A stretch of DNA of 64,000 nt from Fimbriiglobus ruber (lineage in GTDB: Bacteria; Planctomycetota; Planctomycetia; Gemmatales; Gemmataceae). The translations under genes and the position numbers were made by a program. The DNA is taken from assembly GCF_002197845.1 (NCBI RefSeq), contig NZ_NIDE01000009.1:186001-250000 (forward strand), given 5' to 3'. The notes under the pieces are model-generated. The model was not told the origin of the DNA, searched no databases, and was given only the letters and a program-made list of their open reading frames with translations. Positions 49,229 to 57,865 of this stretch are shown one piece after another; the stretch's first letter is position 1, and every line of letters begins with the position of its first letter.

Positions 49229-49298
49229 GGAAAAAATCGATCATTTCCGCAACCCAGGAAGCTGCTGCGGATGACGCGAATACGGCCACTTTTTACCG
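49229..49298. repeat. 70-bp repeat with inverted ends, copy 3
   Basis: Starts GGAAAAAATCGA and ends CTTTTTACCG, with centre GAAGCTGCTGCGG. One base shorter than the other copies and more diverged in between. Confidence 0.65.
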
Positions 49299-49488
49299 CC
49301 CGAGACACCGAAGGCGTGGTCACGCGCCTTCTTCCTAACGACGTAATCTACAAATCGGTAGTCTGTTATGATTAAATCCGGGGCCGATACGGATCGACGG
49401 TCCGACTCCATCGCCCATCTCGTGGCCGGGAAATCGCGGAACCCACACCCGGCCGAGAGCCCCAACTTCTCGGAGCCTAGTCGATCGC

Positions 49489-49526
49489 TCTGACAGGCGA
49501 CGCGAGTTGCATTACAGTTTTTATAG
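49489..49526. repeat. 38-bp repeat family, diverged copy R1
   Basis: Shares TCTGAC, the core ACGCGAGTTGCA and CAGTT with the two identical copies, with about ten mismatches over 38 bases. Confidence 0.55.
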
Positions 49527-49770
49527 AGGGTGGGGATGAGGGGGCTTCCGATCGTAACTGCCAGATAAAGTTCCTTGGACCTTCGCTCCGTTCCGATCTC
49601 CGATACCTGACACGGCGGACATGGCGGACCGGGCGGCGCGATAAGCTGAACGGACCGATTGCCACGAATTCCGACCGGAGTAGCTTTCTCCTTGTCCGTG
49701 GCTGCCCCCGTTCCGTCCGGTGAACATCACGCCAAATCGTTCCCTATCCTTTCTGAGTTCACTCCTACGG

Positions 49771-49808
49771 TCTGACGAGTAACGCGAGTTGCACGCCAGT
49801 TCTTACAC
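49771..49808. repeat. 38-bp repeat family, copy R2 (identical to R3)
   Basis: Identical over 38 bases to 50346-50383; begins TCTGACGAGTAACGCGAGTT and ends GTTCTTACAC, followed by a G run in both copies. Confidence 0.8.
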
Positions 49809-50018
49809 AGGGGGGGGCAGGGTCCACCGCGACTTCGGCGGCCGGATGTTCGTGACGCGGACTCCCGAATGCCGCGCCGCACAGTCGGCAGTCCCGGCTG
49901 TTGCCGTGGCTGTCGGCCCCGTCCGGTCACTTGTCGTTTCGACGATCCGAGTTCGACTACAAACAAAGCGGCCGGACGCCGCATGCAACCCATCGGATCG
50001 GAATAACGCCGTCGACGA

Positions 50019-51359
50019 TCAGCTGTCGGCCCGGATGCCAGCTCGCGGGCACACCCCGCTGAGCACATAGTCCGATGCTCTTCCCGACCGCCGACTCCCC
50101 TTCCGTACCCGCCGTAGTAACCCGCGGGCGCAGAAATCCGTCAACCACCGCCCGGTCGTCGCCGGGTCGACGTACAGGAAGTCGGCGGCCGTGTCCCGGC
50201 TCAGGAAGAACGAACCGCCCCACCGCCGCCGGCCGAGTTGCCAACACAACGCGAACAGTTTCTCCTTCCCCTCGCGGGTCCACCGGACCCGATCCCCGAA
50301 CGTCACTCCTGGCGGTACCCCATCACACCGGGCACGCTCCCATGCTCTGACGAGTAACGCGAGTTGCACGCCAGTTCTTACACGGGGTGGGTGTTCTTCA
50401 CCAGCCACCGGGGTAGTGGTATTCAAGGGGACGGCGGACGGGTCGTAGAAGGAGCGGCACGTCCCGATCGCGAGATCGATTTGCTCGGCGCCCCAGGTCG
50501 CTCGCGACCGCGGTGCGTCCCATTTCTGCCGGACGTCTTCGGTCGCCCGGTACAGCGGGGAGGACCGGAACACGGCGTCCAGCCGCTGCGGGTACGGGCC
50601 GACCCAGAACGCCAGATACTGGAGCAAGGCCAGCACGGCCTCGGACGGGCTCGGGTACCGCTCGAGGTCCCCCGCCCACAACTTCTTCACCCGCTCCCCG
50701 TTGGCCGCCGCGAACGCCCGCTCGACGATCGTCGTCGTCGCCCCATCCAGGCGGCACGGGGCGCTTGTCGCCGCAACCTGCGGGCGTGGGCCGACATCGC
50801 GGAGGTCGTCCTGGAGCCGGCGGGCGGCCGGCCCGCACTCGACCACGGCCGCCGGCGCGTCTGCCAGCCGGTGCCCGGTCACGGTCAGGAACCGGTCGGT
50901 CGCGTACAACTCGACCGGGCCCTGCTTGCACGGCCCGCCCGGGTCCAGGTCGCCCCGCCCGAACCCGCGGACCCCGGCCCGCAACGGCGACCACTCGGCG
51001 TACGTCCCGACCCCGCGGACGATGTCCTCGGCCCACGGCTGGACGTCACCGGCCTCGTAATCCCCGCACCCGTCCAGGTCGTACCCGACCAGCCCGGCCT
51101 CCCGCCGGAGGATCAGACCGACCCCGTCGTAATTCCCGTCCCGGTACGACTCGTAGGCGTGGGAAAACGAACACCCCGCCCCGCGGCGGGTAATGTCGAT
51201 GGGGCGCTCGGTCCGGGGGTGGACGGGCACTTTCTTGGGCTTGTTCGCGCCGCCCGGTGCCAACTGCCAGACGACCCAGAAGGGGAGTTGTTTGAGGTCG
51301 TCCGGGATGCCGTCCGGGCGGACCCGAAGGAGCGGGGAGTAATCGTCGTACACGCACAC
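50019..51359 (-). CDS. PrimPol-type primase/polymerase (phage or plasmid replication protein)
   Basis: A 446-aa protein starting at a GTG with GGAGG 8 bases upstream. The N-terminal 200 residues look like an archaeo-eukaryotic primase/NrS-1-like PrimPol domain: LPFWVVWQL and NKPKKVPVHP near the start, the metal motif GYDLDG (D94, D96), then SPLRAGVRGFGRGDL and VELYATDRFLTVTGHRL (about 149-165). The C-terminal half is helical (RYPSPSEAVLALLQYLAFW, then a winged-helix-like RDTAADFLYVDPATTGRWL). Such proteins start DNA synthesis in mobile elements. An ATG at 51455 would add 32 residues. It opens toward the sigma-like gene, both on the minus strand. Confidence 0.72.
   Translation of the reverse strand: MCVYDDYSPLLRVRPDGIPDDLKQLPFWVVWQLAPGGANKPKKVPVHPRTERPIDITRRGAGCSFSHAYESYRDGNYDGVGLILRREAGLVGYDLDGCGDYEAGDVQPWAEDIVRGVGTYAEWSPLRAGVRGFGRGDLDPGGPCKQGPVELYATDRFLTVTGHRLADAPAAVVECGPAARRLQDDLRDVGPRPQVAATSAPCRLDGATTTIVERAFAAANGERVKKLWAGDLERYPSPSEAVLALLQYLAFWVGPYPQRLDAVFRSSPLYRATEDVRQKWDAPRSRATWGAEQIDLAIGTCRSFYDPSAVPLNTTTPVAGEEHPPRVRTGVQLALLVRAWERARCDGVPPGVTFGDRVRWTREGKEKLFALCWQLGRRRWGGSFFLSRDTAADFLYVDPATTGRWLTDFCARGLLRRVRKGSRRSGRASDYVLSGVCPRAGIRADS
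50346..50383. repeat. 38-bp repeat family, copy R3, inside the PrimPol gene
   Basis: Identical to R2, 575 bases away. On the minus strand it encodes part of the PrimPol-like protein (VRTGVQLALLVR). Confidence 0.8.
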
Positions 51360-51701
51360 GGCGGGCGCCTCCGCCCTCCCCCGGGCCGGGCGGCTCGGGA
51401 GCGGACACGCCCGCGACCGACCGTGCGCCGCGCGCCGGGTTCGGGACCACATCATCGTTCCAGCGTTCGGGGCGGCCGTTCCACCGCCGCCGACTCAAGC
51501 CCTGATGGGCGAACCAGATCGGCCGCCCAAATCACCTCACGGCACGACCGGCCGCAACTCGTGCGACTCCCACGACTGGAGCCGCGGAATTCCGGTACGG
51601 CCGGTCCAACCGATCGCGGGCGTCCCGCGACACCGAACGCCTCGCGGCGTGCATGGAATAAGTTCCAGGTCTATCCATGTGAACACATTCCGCCGCCGGC
51701 G

Positions 51702-52239
51702 TCAGCCCCCGCCCGGCGAAGACAGGTACGCGTCCAGGTCGCGGGCCGCGAATCGCTCCCGGAGCCGATCCACCCGCCGCCCCAACGTGGCCCGCGAGAT
51801 CCCCAGGTCGCGAGCTGCCGCGGCACACGACTGCTCCCGCAACCGCTCGGCCACCTCCCGCAACTCCCGCGGCAGGGCCGCGACCTCGGCCGCCACGTCG
51901 GCCCGCAGGTCGCGGTCCCGGCGGTCGTCGGCCGGGTCGACCCGTTCGTCCGCATCGGGCGGTCGACGTCGCACGCCAGGGTCACCCGGTCGCGGCCCCG
52001 CTTGGCCGCCCGGTACTCCCGCAGCATCATCGCCGCCGCCCGCCCGACGACGACCTCGCAGAACACCAGCGGGTGCCCGCGGGCCGGCCGTACTGCGGCC
52101 ACCCGCCGAGCAATCGGGCGGTCAGTTCCTGCTCCACGTCGGCCCGCTCGGACGCCCCCAGGCCGGCCCGACCGACCACCACCCGGGCGTGCTTGCGGAC
52201 CAGCGCGACGGACGCCGCCGGCAGTTCGAGCTCGGCCAC
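51702..52239 (-). pseudogene. Sigma-70-like / HTH protein gene, frameshifted twice
   Basis: Three consecutive minus-strand frames together encode one protein: VAELELPAASVALVRKHARV and EQELTARLLGGWPQY, then GHPLVFCEVVVGRAAAMMLR, then DERVDPADDRRDRDLRADVA with LPRELREVAERLREQ and the HTH AARDLGISRATLGRRVDRLR. This is the helical region-2-like and region-4-like layout of small phage-type sigma factors. The joins at about 52073 and 51952 each need one restored base (a C in CCC, a G in GG). A GTG start at 52239 has GGGAGG 7 bases upstream. It probably regulated the element's genes. Confidence 0.6.
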
Positions 52240-52379
52240 CAAGTACCTCCCGCCGGCCCGCGGGTGGCTCGGACCGCCGGCGTGGCTCGCACGCCGGGCC
52301 GGGTCCGCCCTCGCCTCCGCATCGCGGCCGGCCGAACGTCAGAACGGGGGAAAACGGTTACACGACCACCGTGTAAGGC

Positions 52380-52709
52380 CTAGCGCGGCGGGCTGGTGAG
52401 GAGCATGCGAAACGGGATCCCGTGCTTGATCTCGAGCGCGGCGACCGTTCCGTCACCCAGGTCGGCCAGTCGCCGAATCAGTTCGACGACCTGGGCCTTG
52501 AGCGGGAAGTCGGGGGCCATGAGCTCGGGCCGTGCGCCGTTCTCGCCCCCGAATTTGACCTCGGTAACGTACCGCGGCAGGGGGTCGAGGACCGGCTGGC
52601 CGCGGCGGACCGGCAGATCCTCGATGGTGCCGAAGTTGATCCGCTGCATGAGTTCGACCAGTCGGCGGGCAGCGGGGGTCAGGGACGACTTGAGTGGGGC
52701 CGACGTCAT
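52380..52709 (-). CDS. Hypothetical 109-aa protein of the phage-like region
   Basis: Encodes a charged helical protein: LTPAARRLVELMQRINFGTI, then EDLPVRRGQPVLDPLPRYV, then EVKFGGENGARPELMAPDFP, LKAQVVELIRRLADLGDGTV and EIKHGIPFRML. The ATG at 52709 has GGAGG 4 bases upstream, a strong start. No catalytic motif is visible. I recall similar unnamed proteins in other planctomycete genomes but know of no function. It is upstream of the sigma-like gene and divergent from the genes that follow. Confidence 0.7.
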   Translation of the reverse strand: MTSAPLKSSLTPAARRLVELMQRINFGTIEDLPVRRGQPVLDPLPRYVTEVKFGGENGARPELMAPDFPLKAQVVELIRRLADLGDGTVAALEIKHGIPFRMLLTSPPR

Positions 52710-53078
52710 ACATCCTCCGGGGCGGGGTCGTGGCACACGACCGTCGGGTCACTGGGGTATCGGGAGGGCTACTGGCGCGGGGCCGGTGACGAAGTCTACC
52801 GGGGTCCGTTGCCTGAGTGCGGGAGAACCTTCCCCCGGCAGATCGCACGCGGGCCGCCGGGGTCGGACTCGCGCGATTCGGTTGCTGCCGGCCGCTGGGG
52901 CGGTCGGCGGTTCCGGCGCGGGTGTCCACCCCAGATGGTGGTCGCACGATGGGAACTACCGGGTTGACGGATCACACACGGGTCGCGGGTACCCGTCCTT
53001 CGGTGGCAGGCAACGTGCGGGGTTATCCTGGGATGTCTCGCCATGCCCACAGGCTAACCCGCCCGCCGGAAAACCCCG
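52710..53078. other. Divergent intergenic region
   Basis: About 370 bases between divergent gene sets (minus-strand replication/regulation genes and plus-strand small genes). It must hold promoters for both; no clear -35/-10 pair or gene is visible. Confidence 0.45.
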
Positions 53079-53363
53079 ATGACCGTCCGTACCCGCCTCA
53101 CCCGCCTCGAGCAGTCGGCCCGCGACCGACCGCCGGCCGACGTCCTGCACATCATCTCGCTGGTGCGGACCGACCAGGACCCCGACCGCCGACCACCCGG
53201 CGTGTACCACTATCCGAGCCGTACGTCCGTCGACCTCGTCTACGACGGGCCCGAACCCGATCCCGCCGCCCTCCGTACCCTCACCGACCGCCTCGCCCCG
53301 TGGGGGCTCGTCATCGCGTGCGACGCGGGTGAACCCAGTTCGGAAATCCCGCCGGATTCGTGA
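53079..53363 (+). CDS. Small protein with N-terminal TRLTRLE motif
   Basis: A 94-aa protein starting MTVRTRLTRLEQSARDRP. The same start pattern (basic, RLxRLE) recurs in three other small genes of this region (55048, 55300, 56750), suggesting a duplicated family with a shared N-terminal helix. The rest is polar and Pro-rich with a C-terminal ALRTLTDRLAPWGLVIACDA segment. Function unknown; phage-like small genes of this kind are common near replication modules. Confidence 0.6.
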   Translation: MTVRTRLTRLEQSARDRPPADVLHIISLVRTDQDPDRRPPGVYHYPSRTSVDLVYDGPEPDPAALRTLTDRLAPWGLVIACDAGEPSSEIPPDS

Positions 53364-53436
53364 GGCAGGTGACGGCCGGACGGCAAACTTAACAGGTAGG
53401 GAGACAACGCGACGAGTTTGTACACCGGGAGATGCG

Positions 53437-54609
53437 ATGGACGTTCAGATGCGACCGCTCGGTTCGATCACCCCGTACCCGGGCAACCCGCGGGACAACG
53501 CCGCGGCCGTCGACGCCGTGGCCGCCTCGATCCGCGAGTTCGGGTTCCGCCAGCCGATCGTGGTCGACGCCCACGACGTCATCGTGGTCGGCCACACCCG
53601 GTACCAGGCGGCCGTCCGGCTCGGATGCCCGAGTCCCCGTTCACGTGGCCGACCTGACCCCGCGCAAGCCAAGGCGTACCGGCTGGCCGACAACCAGACG
53701 GCCACCCTCGCCACCTGGGACGAGACCCTCCTGCCGAAGGAACTGGCCGACCTCCAGGCCCTCGACTTCGACCTCGCCCTGACCGGGTTCTCGGCCGACG
53801 ATCTGGCCCGCCTGCTCGCCGACCCGCCGGCGAACCCCAGGCCGACCCCGACGATGTCCCCGAACCGCCGGCCGAGCCCGTCACCCGGTCGGCGACGTGT
53901 GGGCCCTGGGCCGCCACCGCCTCGTCTGCGGGGACAGCACCGATCACGCCGTCATCGCGAACGCGCTCAACGGACCGCTGCCGATCTGTTGCTGACCGAC
54001 CCGCCATACAACGTGGTTACGAGGGCAAGACGGCCGACCGGCTGACCATCGCCAACGACGCAATGGGCGAACCCGCCTATCATCAATTCCTTACTTCCGC
54101 CCTCGGGGCCGCCGTGACCCACCTTCGCCCAGGCGGGGCGTTCTACGTCTGGCATGCCGACCTGCACGGCCTGACCGTCCGGGCCGCGTGCGGGGACGCC
54201 GGGCTGACCGTCCGCCAATGCCTGGTGTGGGTCAAGCCGGGCCTCGTCCTCGGCCGCCAGGACTACCACTGGCGGCACGAACCATGCCTGTACGGCTGGG
54301 CCGACGGGGCCGCCCACACGTGGCTCGGGGACCGCTCCCAGACGACCGTCCTAGAATTCGGCAAGCCGGCCAAGAACGCCGACCACCCGACCATGAAGCC
54401 GGTCGACCTGTTCGCCTACCTGATCGCAACTCGTGCCCCACGGGTGGGACCGTCCTTGACCCGTTCGGCGGGTCCGGGACCACTCTGATCGCGGCGGAGC
54501 AGACCGGACGGTCCGCCTGTTTGATCGAACTCGACCCCGCGTACTGCGACGTGATCGTGGCCGGTTCGAGGCCGTGACGGGCACCAAGGGCGTGCGGAAT
54601 CCCGTCTAA
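53437..54609 (+). pseudogene. ParB-domain/DNA methyltransferase gene with many single-base frameshifts
   Basis: Reading across frames gives one protein: an N-terminal ParB-like nuclease/DNA-binding domain (MRPLGSITPYPGNPRDNAAA, VIVVGHTRYQAAVRLG, AYRLADNQTATLATWDETLL) followed by a DNA N6-adenine or C5/N4 methyltransferase with TDPPYNV, the [13 protein letters not shown] segment, [14 protein letters not shown] and the SAM motif [17 protein letters not shown] count at least seven frame changes; each is repaired by adding G or C to a short run (e.g. 53832 CCCC, 53911 GG, 53990 CCG). Such ParB-methylase fusions are typical of prophages. The protein motifs are intact despite the shifts. Confidence 0.8.
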
Positions 54610-54664
54610 TCCTGACGGTCGGCGGGCAGAGTCTGACGATCGACAGAATCCGGGAGGGGATCGG

Positions 54665-55048
54665 ATGGGCAAGGCACTGCGGAAGAAGAATCAGGACGGG
54701 CTGTTGATCGCCCTGGCGTGCGGGGCGACGGTCGAGGGGGCGGCCCGCCAGTGCGGGGTCCACGAGCGGACCGTGTACCGGCGGCTGGAGGAACCGGACT
54801 TCAAGCGGGAGTTGCAGCGGGTGCGGGCCGACATGCTGGCCCGGGCGGCCGGGATGCTCACCGCGGCCGGGCTGGAGTCGGTGCGGACGCTCCTGGAGTT
54901 GCTCAAGCCGACCGGCCCGGCGGCCATCCGGCTCGGTGCGGCGAGGGCCATCCTGGAGATCGGGCTGCGGGTCCGCGAGGTGGTCGACCTGGAGACGCGG
55001 ATCGCCGACCTCGAACAGAAGTTCGGGCTGGACGAGGGCGGGCAGTAA
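54665..55048 (+). CDS. Helix-turn-helix protein, possible phage terminase small subunit
   Basis: A 127-aa protein. An N-terminal HTH (LACGATVEGAARQCGVHERTVYRRLEE) resembles the DNA-binding domain of phage terminase small subunits, followed by a long helical region with a C-terminal coiled coil (RVREVVDLETRIADLEQKFG). It overlaps the next gene (TAATG). In a phage-like neighbourhood with a methylase and a PrimPol this could be a packaging or regulatory protein; a large terminase is not seen, so the assignment is tentative. Confidence 0.6.
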   Translation: MGKALRKKNQDGLLIALACGATVEGAARQCGVHERTVYRRLEEPDFKRELQRVRADMLARAAGMLTAAGLESVRTLLELLKPTGPAAIRLGAARAILEIGLRVREVVDLETRIADLEQKFGLDEGGQ

Positions 55049-55275
55049 TGATGGGCGTGCGGACACGGGTAACGCGGTTGGAGCGGGATGCGGCGGGCCG
55101 GGCGGAGGACGCGCCCGCAAAGCCGGTCGTGTTCGTGCGGCTGCCATACAACGGACGCGGGCCACCTATGCCGGGGGAATACGTCAGCCAGGATGGCCGG
55201 GTGATGACGGTCATCTACGAGTCGGTGGTGACGGACCGGAGTGAAGTCGAGGAGTCGTTCCAGCAACACGGGTGA
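55048..55275 (+). CDS. Small protein with TRVTRLE N-terminus
   Basis: A 75-aa protein starting MMGVRTRVTRLERDAAGR. After a linker it reads VVFVRLPYNGRGPP and a C-terminal EYVSQDGRVMTVIYESVVTD. It shares the RLxRLE start with neighbouring small genes. The ATG overlaps the previous gene's stop (TAATG), indicating coupled translation. Function unknown. Confidence 0.55.
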   Translation: MMGVRTRVTRLERDAAGRAEDAPAKPVVFVRLPYNGRGPPMPGEYVSQDGRVMTVIYESVVTDRSEVEESFQQHG

Positions 55276-55299
55276 TCGGAACAGGGGGGGTAGCGAGGG

Positions 55300-55638
55300 A
55301 TGACAACGCTCGGGCGGATCGAGCGGTTGGAGAAGGTTTACTTCGGGCGGGACTGCCCGGCGTGCGGGCGTGCGTTCCACCCACCTGAGGATCCGACCCC
55401 CGAGTGGGACCCACCGGCCGAGTACCATCGGGTCATCTGTGACACCCTCGGTCCGGCCCTCAAGCGGTCCCCGGAGCCGCCCGACCCGTGCCCGAAGTGT
55501 CGTCGCCCGGCCGACCCCGACGGGTGGAACTTCGCGATCAAGTACGCGACACCCGTCGAGTTGGGCCGATTGGAGCCGGCGTTCAAGAAGTACATGCCGG
55601 CATACGTGTACTTCGACAAGGGGAAGTGGCGGGGATAG
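55300..55638 (+). CDS. Small Cys-rich protein with RIERLE N-terminus
   Basis: A 112-aa protein starting MTTLGRIERLEKVYFGRD and containing two CxxC pairs (CPACGRAFHP and CPKCRRPADP), so it probably binds zinc. The C-terminal half (KYATPVELGRLEPAFKKYMP, AYVYFDKGKW) is beta/helix mixed. It follows the preceding small gene by 24 bases in the same direction. It may be a structural or regulatory peptide of the element. Confidence 0.6.
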   Translation: MTTLGRIERLEKVYFGRDCPACGRAFHPPEDPTPEWDPPAEYHRVICDTLGPALKRSPEPPDPCPKCRRPADPDGWNFAIKYATPVELGRLEPAFKKYMPAYVYFDKGKWRG

Positions 55639-55704
55639 GCGAAGTTCTTACGGTCCGGGAACCACTCCTCCTGTCCAAAACACCCCTCATTTATCAGACA
55701 GCAT

Positions 55705-56487
55705 TTATCCCACGAAGACGCCGCCGGTGAACCCGGGGAAGGCGTCGAGCGAGAAGTCCGCGGTCGGCGACGCCGGGTTGGCTAGGATCGCCTTCCCGGT
55801 GTACGCCGTCACCGTCGCCCCGGCCCCCGCCCCGGACCCGACGATCAGGCTCGCGTTCGCGCTCCCGTCCAGGTTCTTGACGGCCACCCGCACCCCGCCC
55901 CGGTTGCTCGTGTCCCCGGCGAAGAAGTCGGCGAACGGCGTCTGGGTGTTCGCCAGCAGGGCAGCCCCATCGAACACGGTCACCCGCGGTCCGCCGCCCG
56001 GACCGCCGCCGGCGATTACGTCCGCGTGCCCGTCCCCGTTGATGTCCCCGACGGCCACGTACGCCCCGTTCGTCAGCGATGGCTCGAACGCGAAGAAGTC
56101 GGCGAACAGCTTGGCCGGGTCGGCCGCACCCGACGCGACCGACGCCCCGTCGAACCCGGCGATCCGCGGACTCCCACTGAACCCGGCCGAGACCACGATG
56201 TCGGCCACCCCGTCCCCGTTAATGTCGCCGGCCGCGGCCCGGGCTCCGCCCCGAATGTTTGGGTCCTGGATACCGAAGAATCGGTTGATCTGGGCAGGTT
56301 GACCGTTGGGTTGGCCGGACGCCAGACCCTGGATGAGCTTGGCCCCGCCGTACACGGCGACGACCGGCCCGCCGGTCTGGTCGGGGGTCACGATGAGGTC
56401 CGCGATACCGTCACCGGTGATGTCTCTCACGGCCACAAAGATCCCGCCGGTAAAGGTGGGCTCGAACGGCTGGAAGATGGTTATCAC
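55705..56487 (-). pseudogene. C-terminal fragment of an FG-GAP/VCBS-repeat surface protein
   Basis: 260 codons contain repeated calcium-binding loops (VRDITGDGIADLIVTPD, AGDINGDGVADIVVSAG, VGDINGDGHADVIAGGG) separated by Gly-rich beta segments (GGPVVAVYGGAKL, GSPRIAGFDGASV, GGPRVTVFDGAAL). These FG-GAP/VCBS units form beta-propeller blades in large planctomycete surface proteins. The frame starts abruptly at a GTG without a signal peptide or ribosome site, so it is the end of a gene whose front is missing. It is on the opposite strand to its neighbours. Confidence 0.72.
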
Positions 56488-56749
56488 GGGCCAAGCTCCA
56501 GGGGCCGTGTCGAAATATGCTCGTAGTAGCGGATATGTCTTTCAGGCGTTGTATGTACTCCCTCAAGTTCGCCATCCCGGACGAGTTGTCCGGAATGCAA
56601 CGAGCGTTCGAGCGGACGATGCCCACGTACGTAAATTGCGCCCGGTGTTAGTGACGGCGATAGCGCGGTGCCCTCTCGCTGCCCACATTTCTCTCAGCCG
56701 CTCCCTATTCGTACGGCCCACGAGCGCCACACCAGCCCCTGGTCCCGCT

Positions 56750-57165
56750 GTGAAGATCACGTCCCGTCTCGCCCGCCTGGAAGACGCCGCCCTCAGTCTG
56801 CCGCCGCCGCCAGCACCGCCCAGCCCGTCACCGACGGGGAATGGCTGGCCGCGTTCGAGCAATGGGGAGCCGCCGGGCACTTCGCCCACGAGCCCGACTT
56901 CCTGACCGCCGTCGCGGAGTTCCGGGCCGCAATCGTGGATGCTAGGGCTGGAGTCGACCCGTCGAGAGACCCGCCGGCCGATTTCCTGCCGGACCACCGG
57001 CACCCGCATATCCGACAGGAATACTGGTGCGGGCCAACGCCCATTGCCGCTACCCGATCTGGCCTTCCAGCCTTGTCGAGCGAAACACTTTTCGGGGAAG
57101 CAGATCTCTACTCCATGAAAATATTTGATCACCCTTCTCAAGCCCGCAATTTCAAGCTAACCTGA
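56750..57165 (+). pseudogene. Small protein with SRLARLE N-terminus, frameshifted
   Basis: A GTG start (56750) gives VKITSRLARLEDAALSLPP followed by a Pro-rich stretch, after which homology continues in the next frame (VTDGEWLAAFEQWGAAGHFA, then HEPDFLTAVAEFRAAIVDA). One G missing in CCGTC near 56827 explains the shift. It belongs to the same RLxRLE-start family as three neighbouring genes. Function unknown. Confidence 0.5.
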
Positions 57166-57264
57166 AATACAAGAGGCTCCGTTGCTGGGCACAGATCGTT
57201 GACGGCCATGCCTTCCCGCGTAATAATTTCTCCTATTCATCTCAGCATCCCTCGGAGCTGTCAT

Positions 57265-57855
57265 TTGTCCGAAGTAAACGGTGAGCCTACGTCCGCAAGC
57301 CTGCTTAAGCAACTTCAGGTGCCTACCGCGCCAACTTTACAGGATGCTTGGCGTCGATTTGTCAAACTTTACACGCCACTATTGATCCTGTGGGCTCGGC
57401 GTGTCGGGGCTCGCGAGCAAGATACTCATGATCTGGTGCAGGAAGTTTTCCTCGTTCTTGCACGAGAGATGCCGGTCTTCCGACACGATCCCGGTCTGCG
57501 CTTCCGGGGATGGCTGTGGACTGTGCTAGTCAACAAGTGGCGAGACCGCATTCGCCAGAGGGCAGCTCAACCTGCTGCGGTCGTCGAGGTGGACCTGGAA
57601 ACTCTGGCCATCGCGGACAACGTCGAGGAGGCAACTGAAAAAGAACACCGCGTCTATCTCATCGGCCGCGCCGTGGAGTTGATGCAAAACGAGTTACCGA
57701 CAGATGAATGGCGGGCCTGTCAGGAGTATCCTGTCAAAGCAAGACCGGCTTGCGATGTCGCCCGGGAACTCGGAATGTCGGTCAATCAAGTCTACCTCAT
57801 CAAATCGCGCATCCTGCGTCGCGTGCGGGCCGAGTTAGAAGAATTTCTGGATTGA
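57265..57855 (+). CDS. RNA polymerase sigma factor, ECF-like (planctomycete type)
   Basis: A 196-aa sigma-70-family regulator. Region 2 is visible (LYTPLLILWARRVGAREQDTHDL, VQEVFLVLAREMPVFR, FRGWLWTVLVNKWRDRIR); region 4 is an HTH (ACDVARELGMSVNQVYLIKS, RILRRVRAELEEF). The TTG at 57265 has GGAG 7 bases upstream; the frame is open to 57199, but those codons look non-coding. It ends 10 bases before the zinc-finger/kinase gene, the usual sigma-kinase pair of Gemmata-like bacteria, in which the kinase's N-terminal zinc finger may act as the anti-sigma factor. Confidence 0.88.
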   Translation: MSEVNGEPTSASLLKQLQVPTAPTLQDAWRRFVKLYTPLLILWARRVGAREQDTHDLVQEVFLVLAREMPVFRHDPGLRFRGWLWTVLVNKWRDRIRQRAAQPAAVVEVDLETLAIADNVEEATEKEHRVYLIGRAVELMQNELPTDEWRACQEYPVKARPACDVARELGMSVNQVYLIKSRILRRVRAELEEFLD

Positions 57856-57865
57856 AAGGCCATCC

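Larger units (their letters stand above)
48264..50018. other. Large non-coding, repeat-rich region
   Basis: About 1.75 kb between the Topo VIII-like gene and the convergent PrimPol gene with no supported coding frame. It contains three 70-71-bp repeats with inverted ends, two members of a 38-bp repeat family, and a 7-bp inverted repeat (GCTTTCA-TC-TGAAAGC, 48894-48909). A replication origin, partition site or recombination locus is possible. Confidence 0.6.

Noticed and set aside
48420-49298. Possible CRISPR array from the three 71-bp repeats
   Set aside because: Spacing is irregular (about 530 and 140 bases), repeats are too long and diverged, and no cas genes are nearby.
50364-52376. A 670-codon plus-strand open frame opposite PrimPol and the sigma-like gene
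   Set aside because: High GC makes long antisense frames common. The translation is Arg/Pro/Gly-rich with no domain, while the minus strand encodes recognisable motifs with good ribosome sites.
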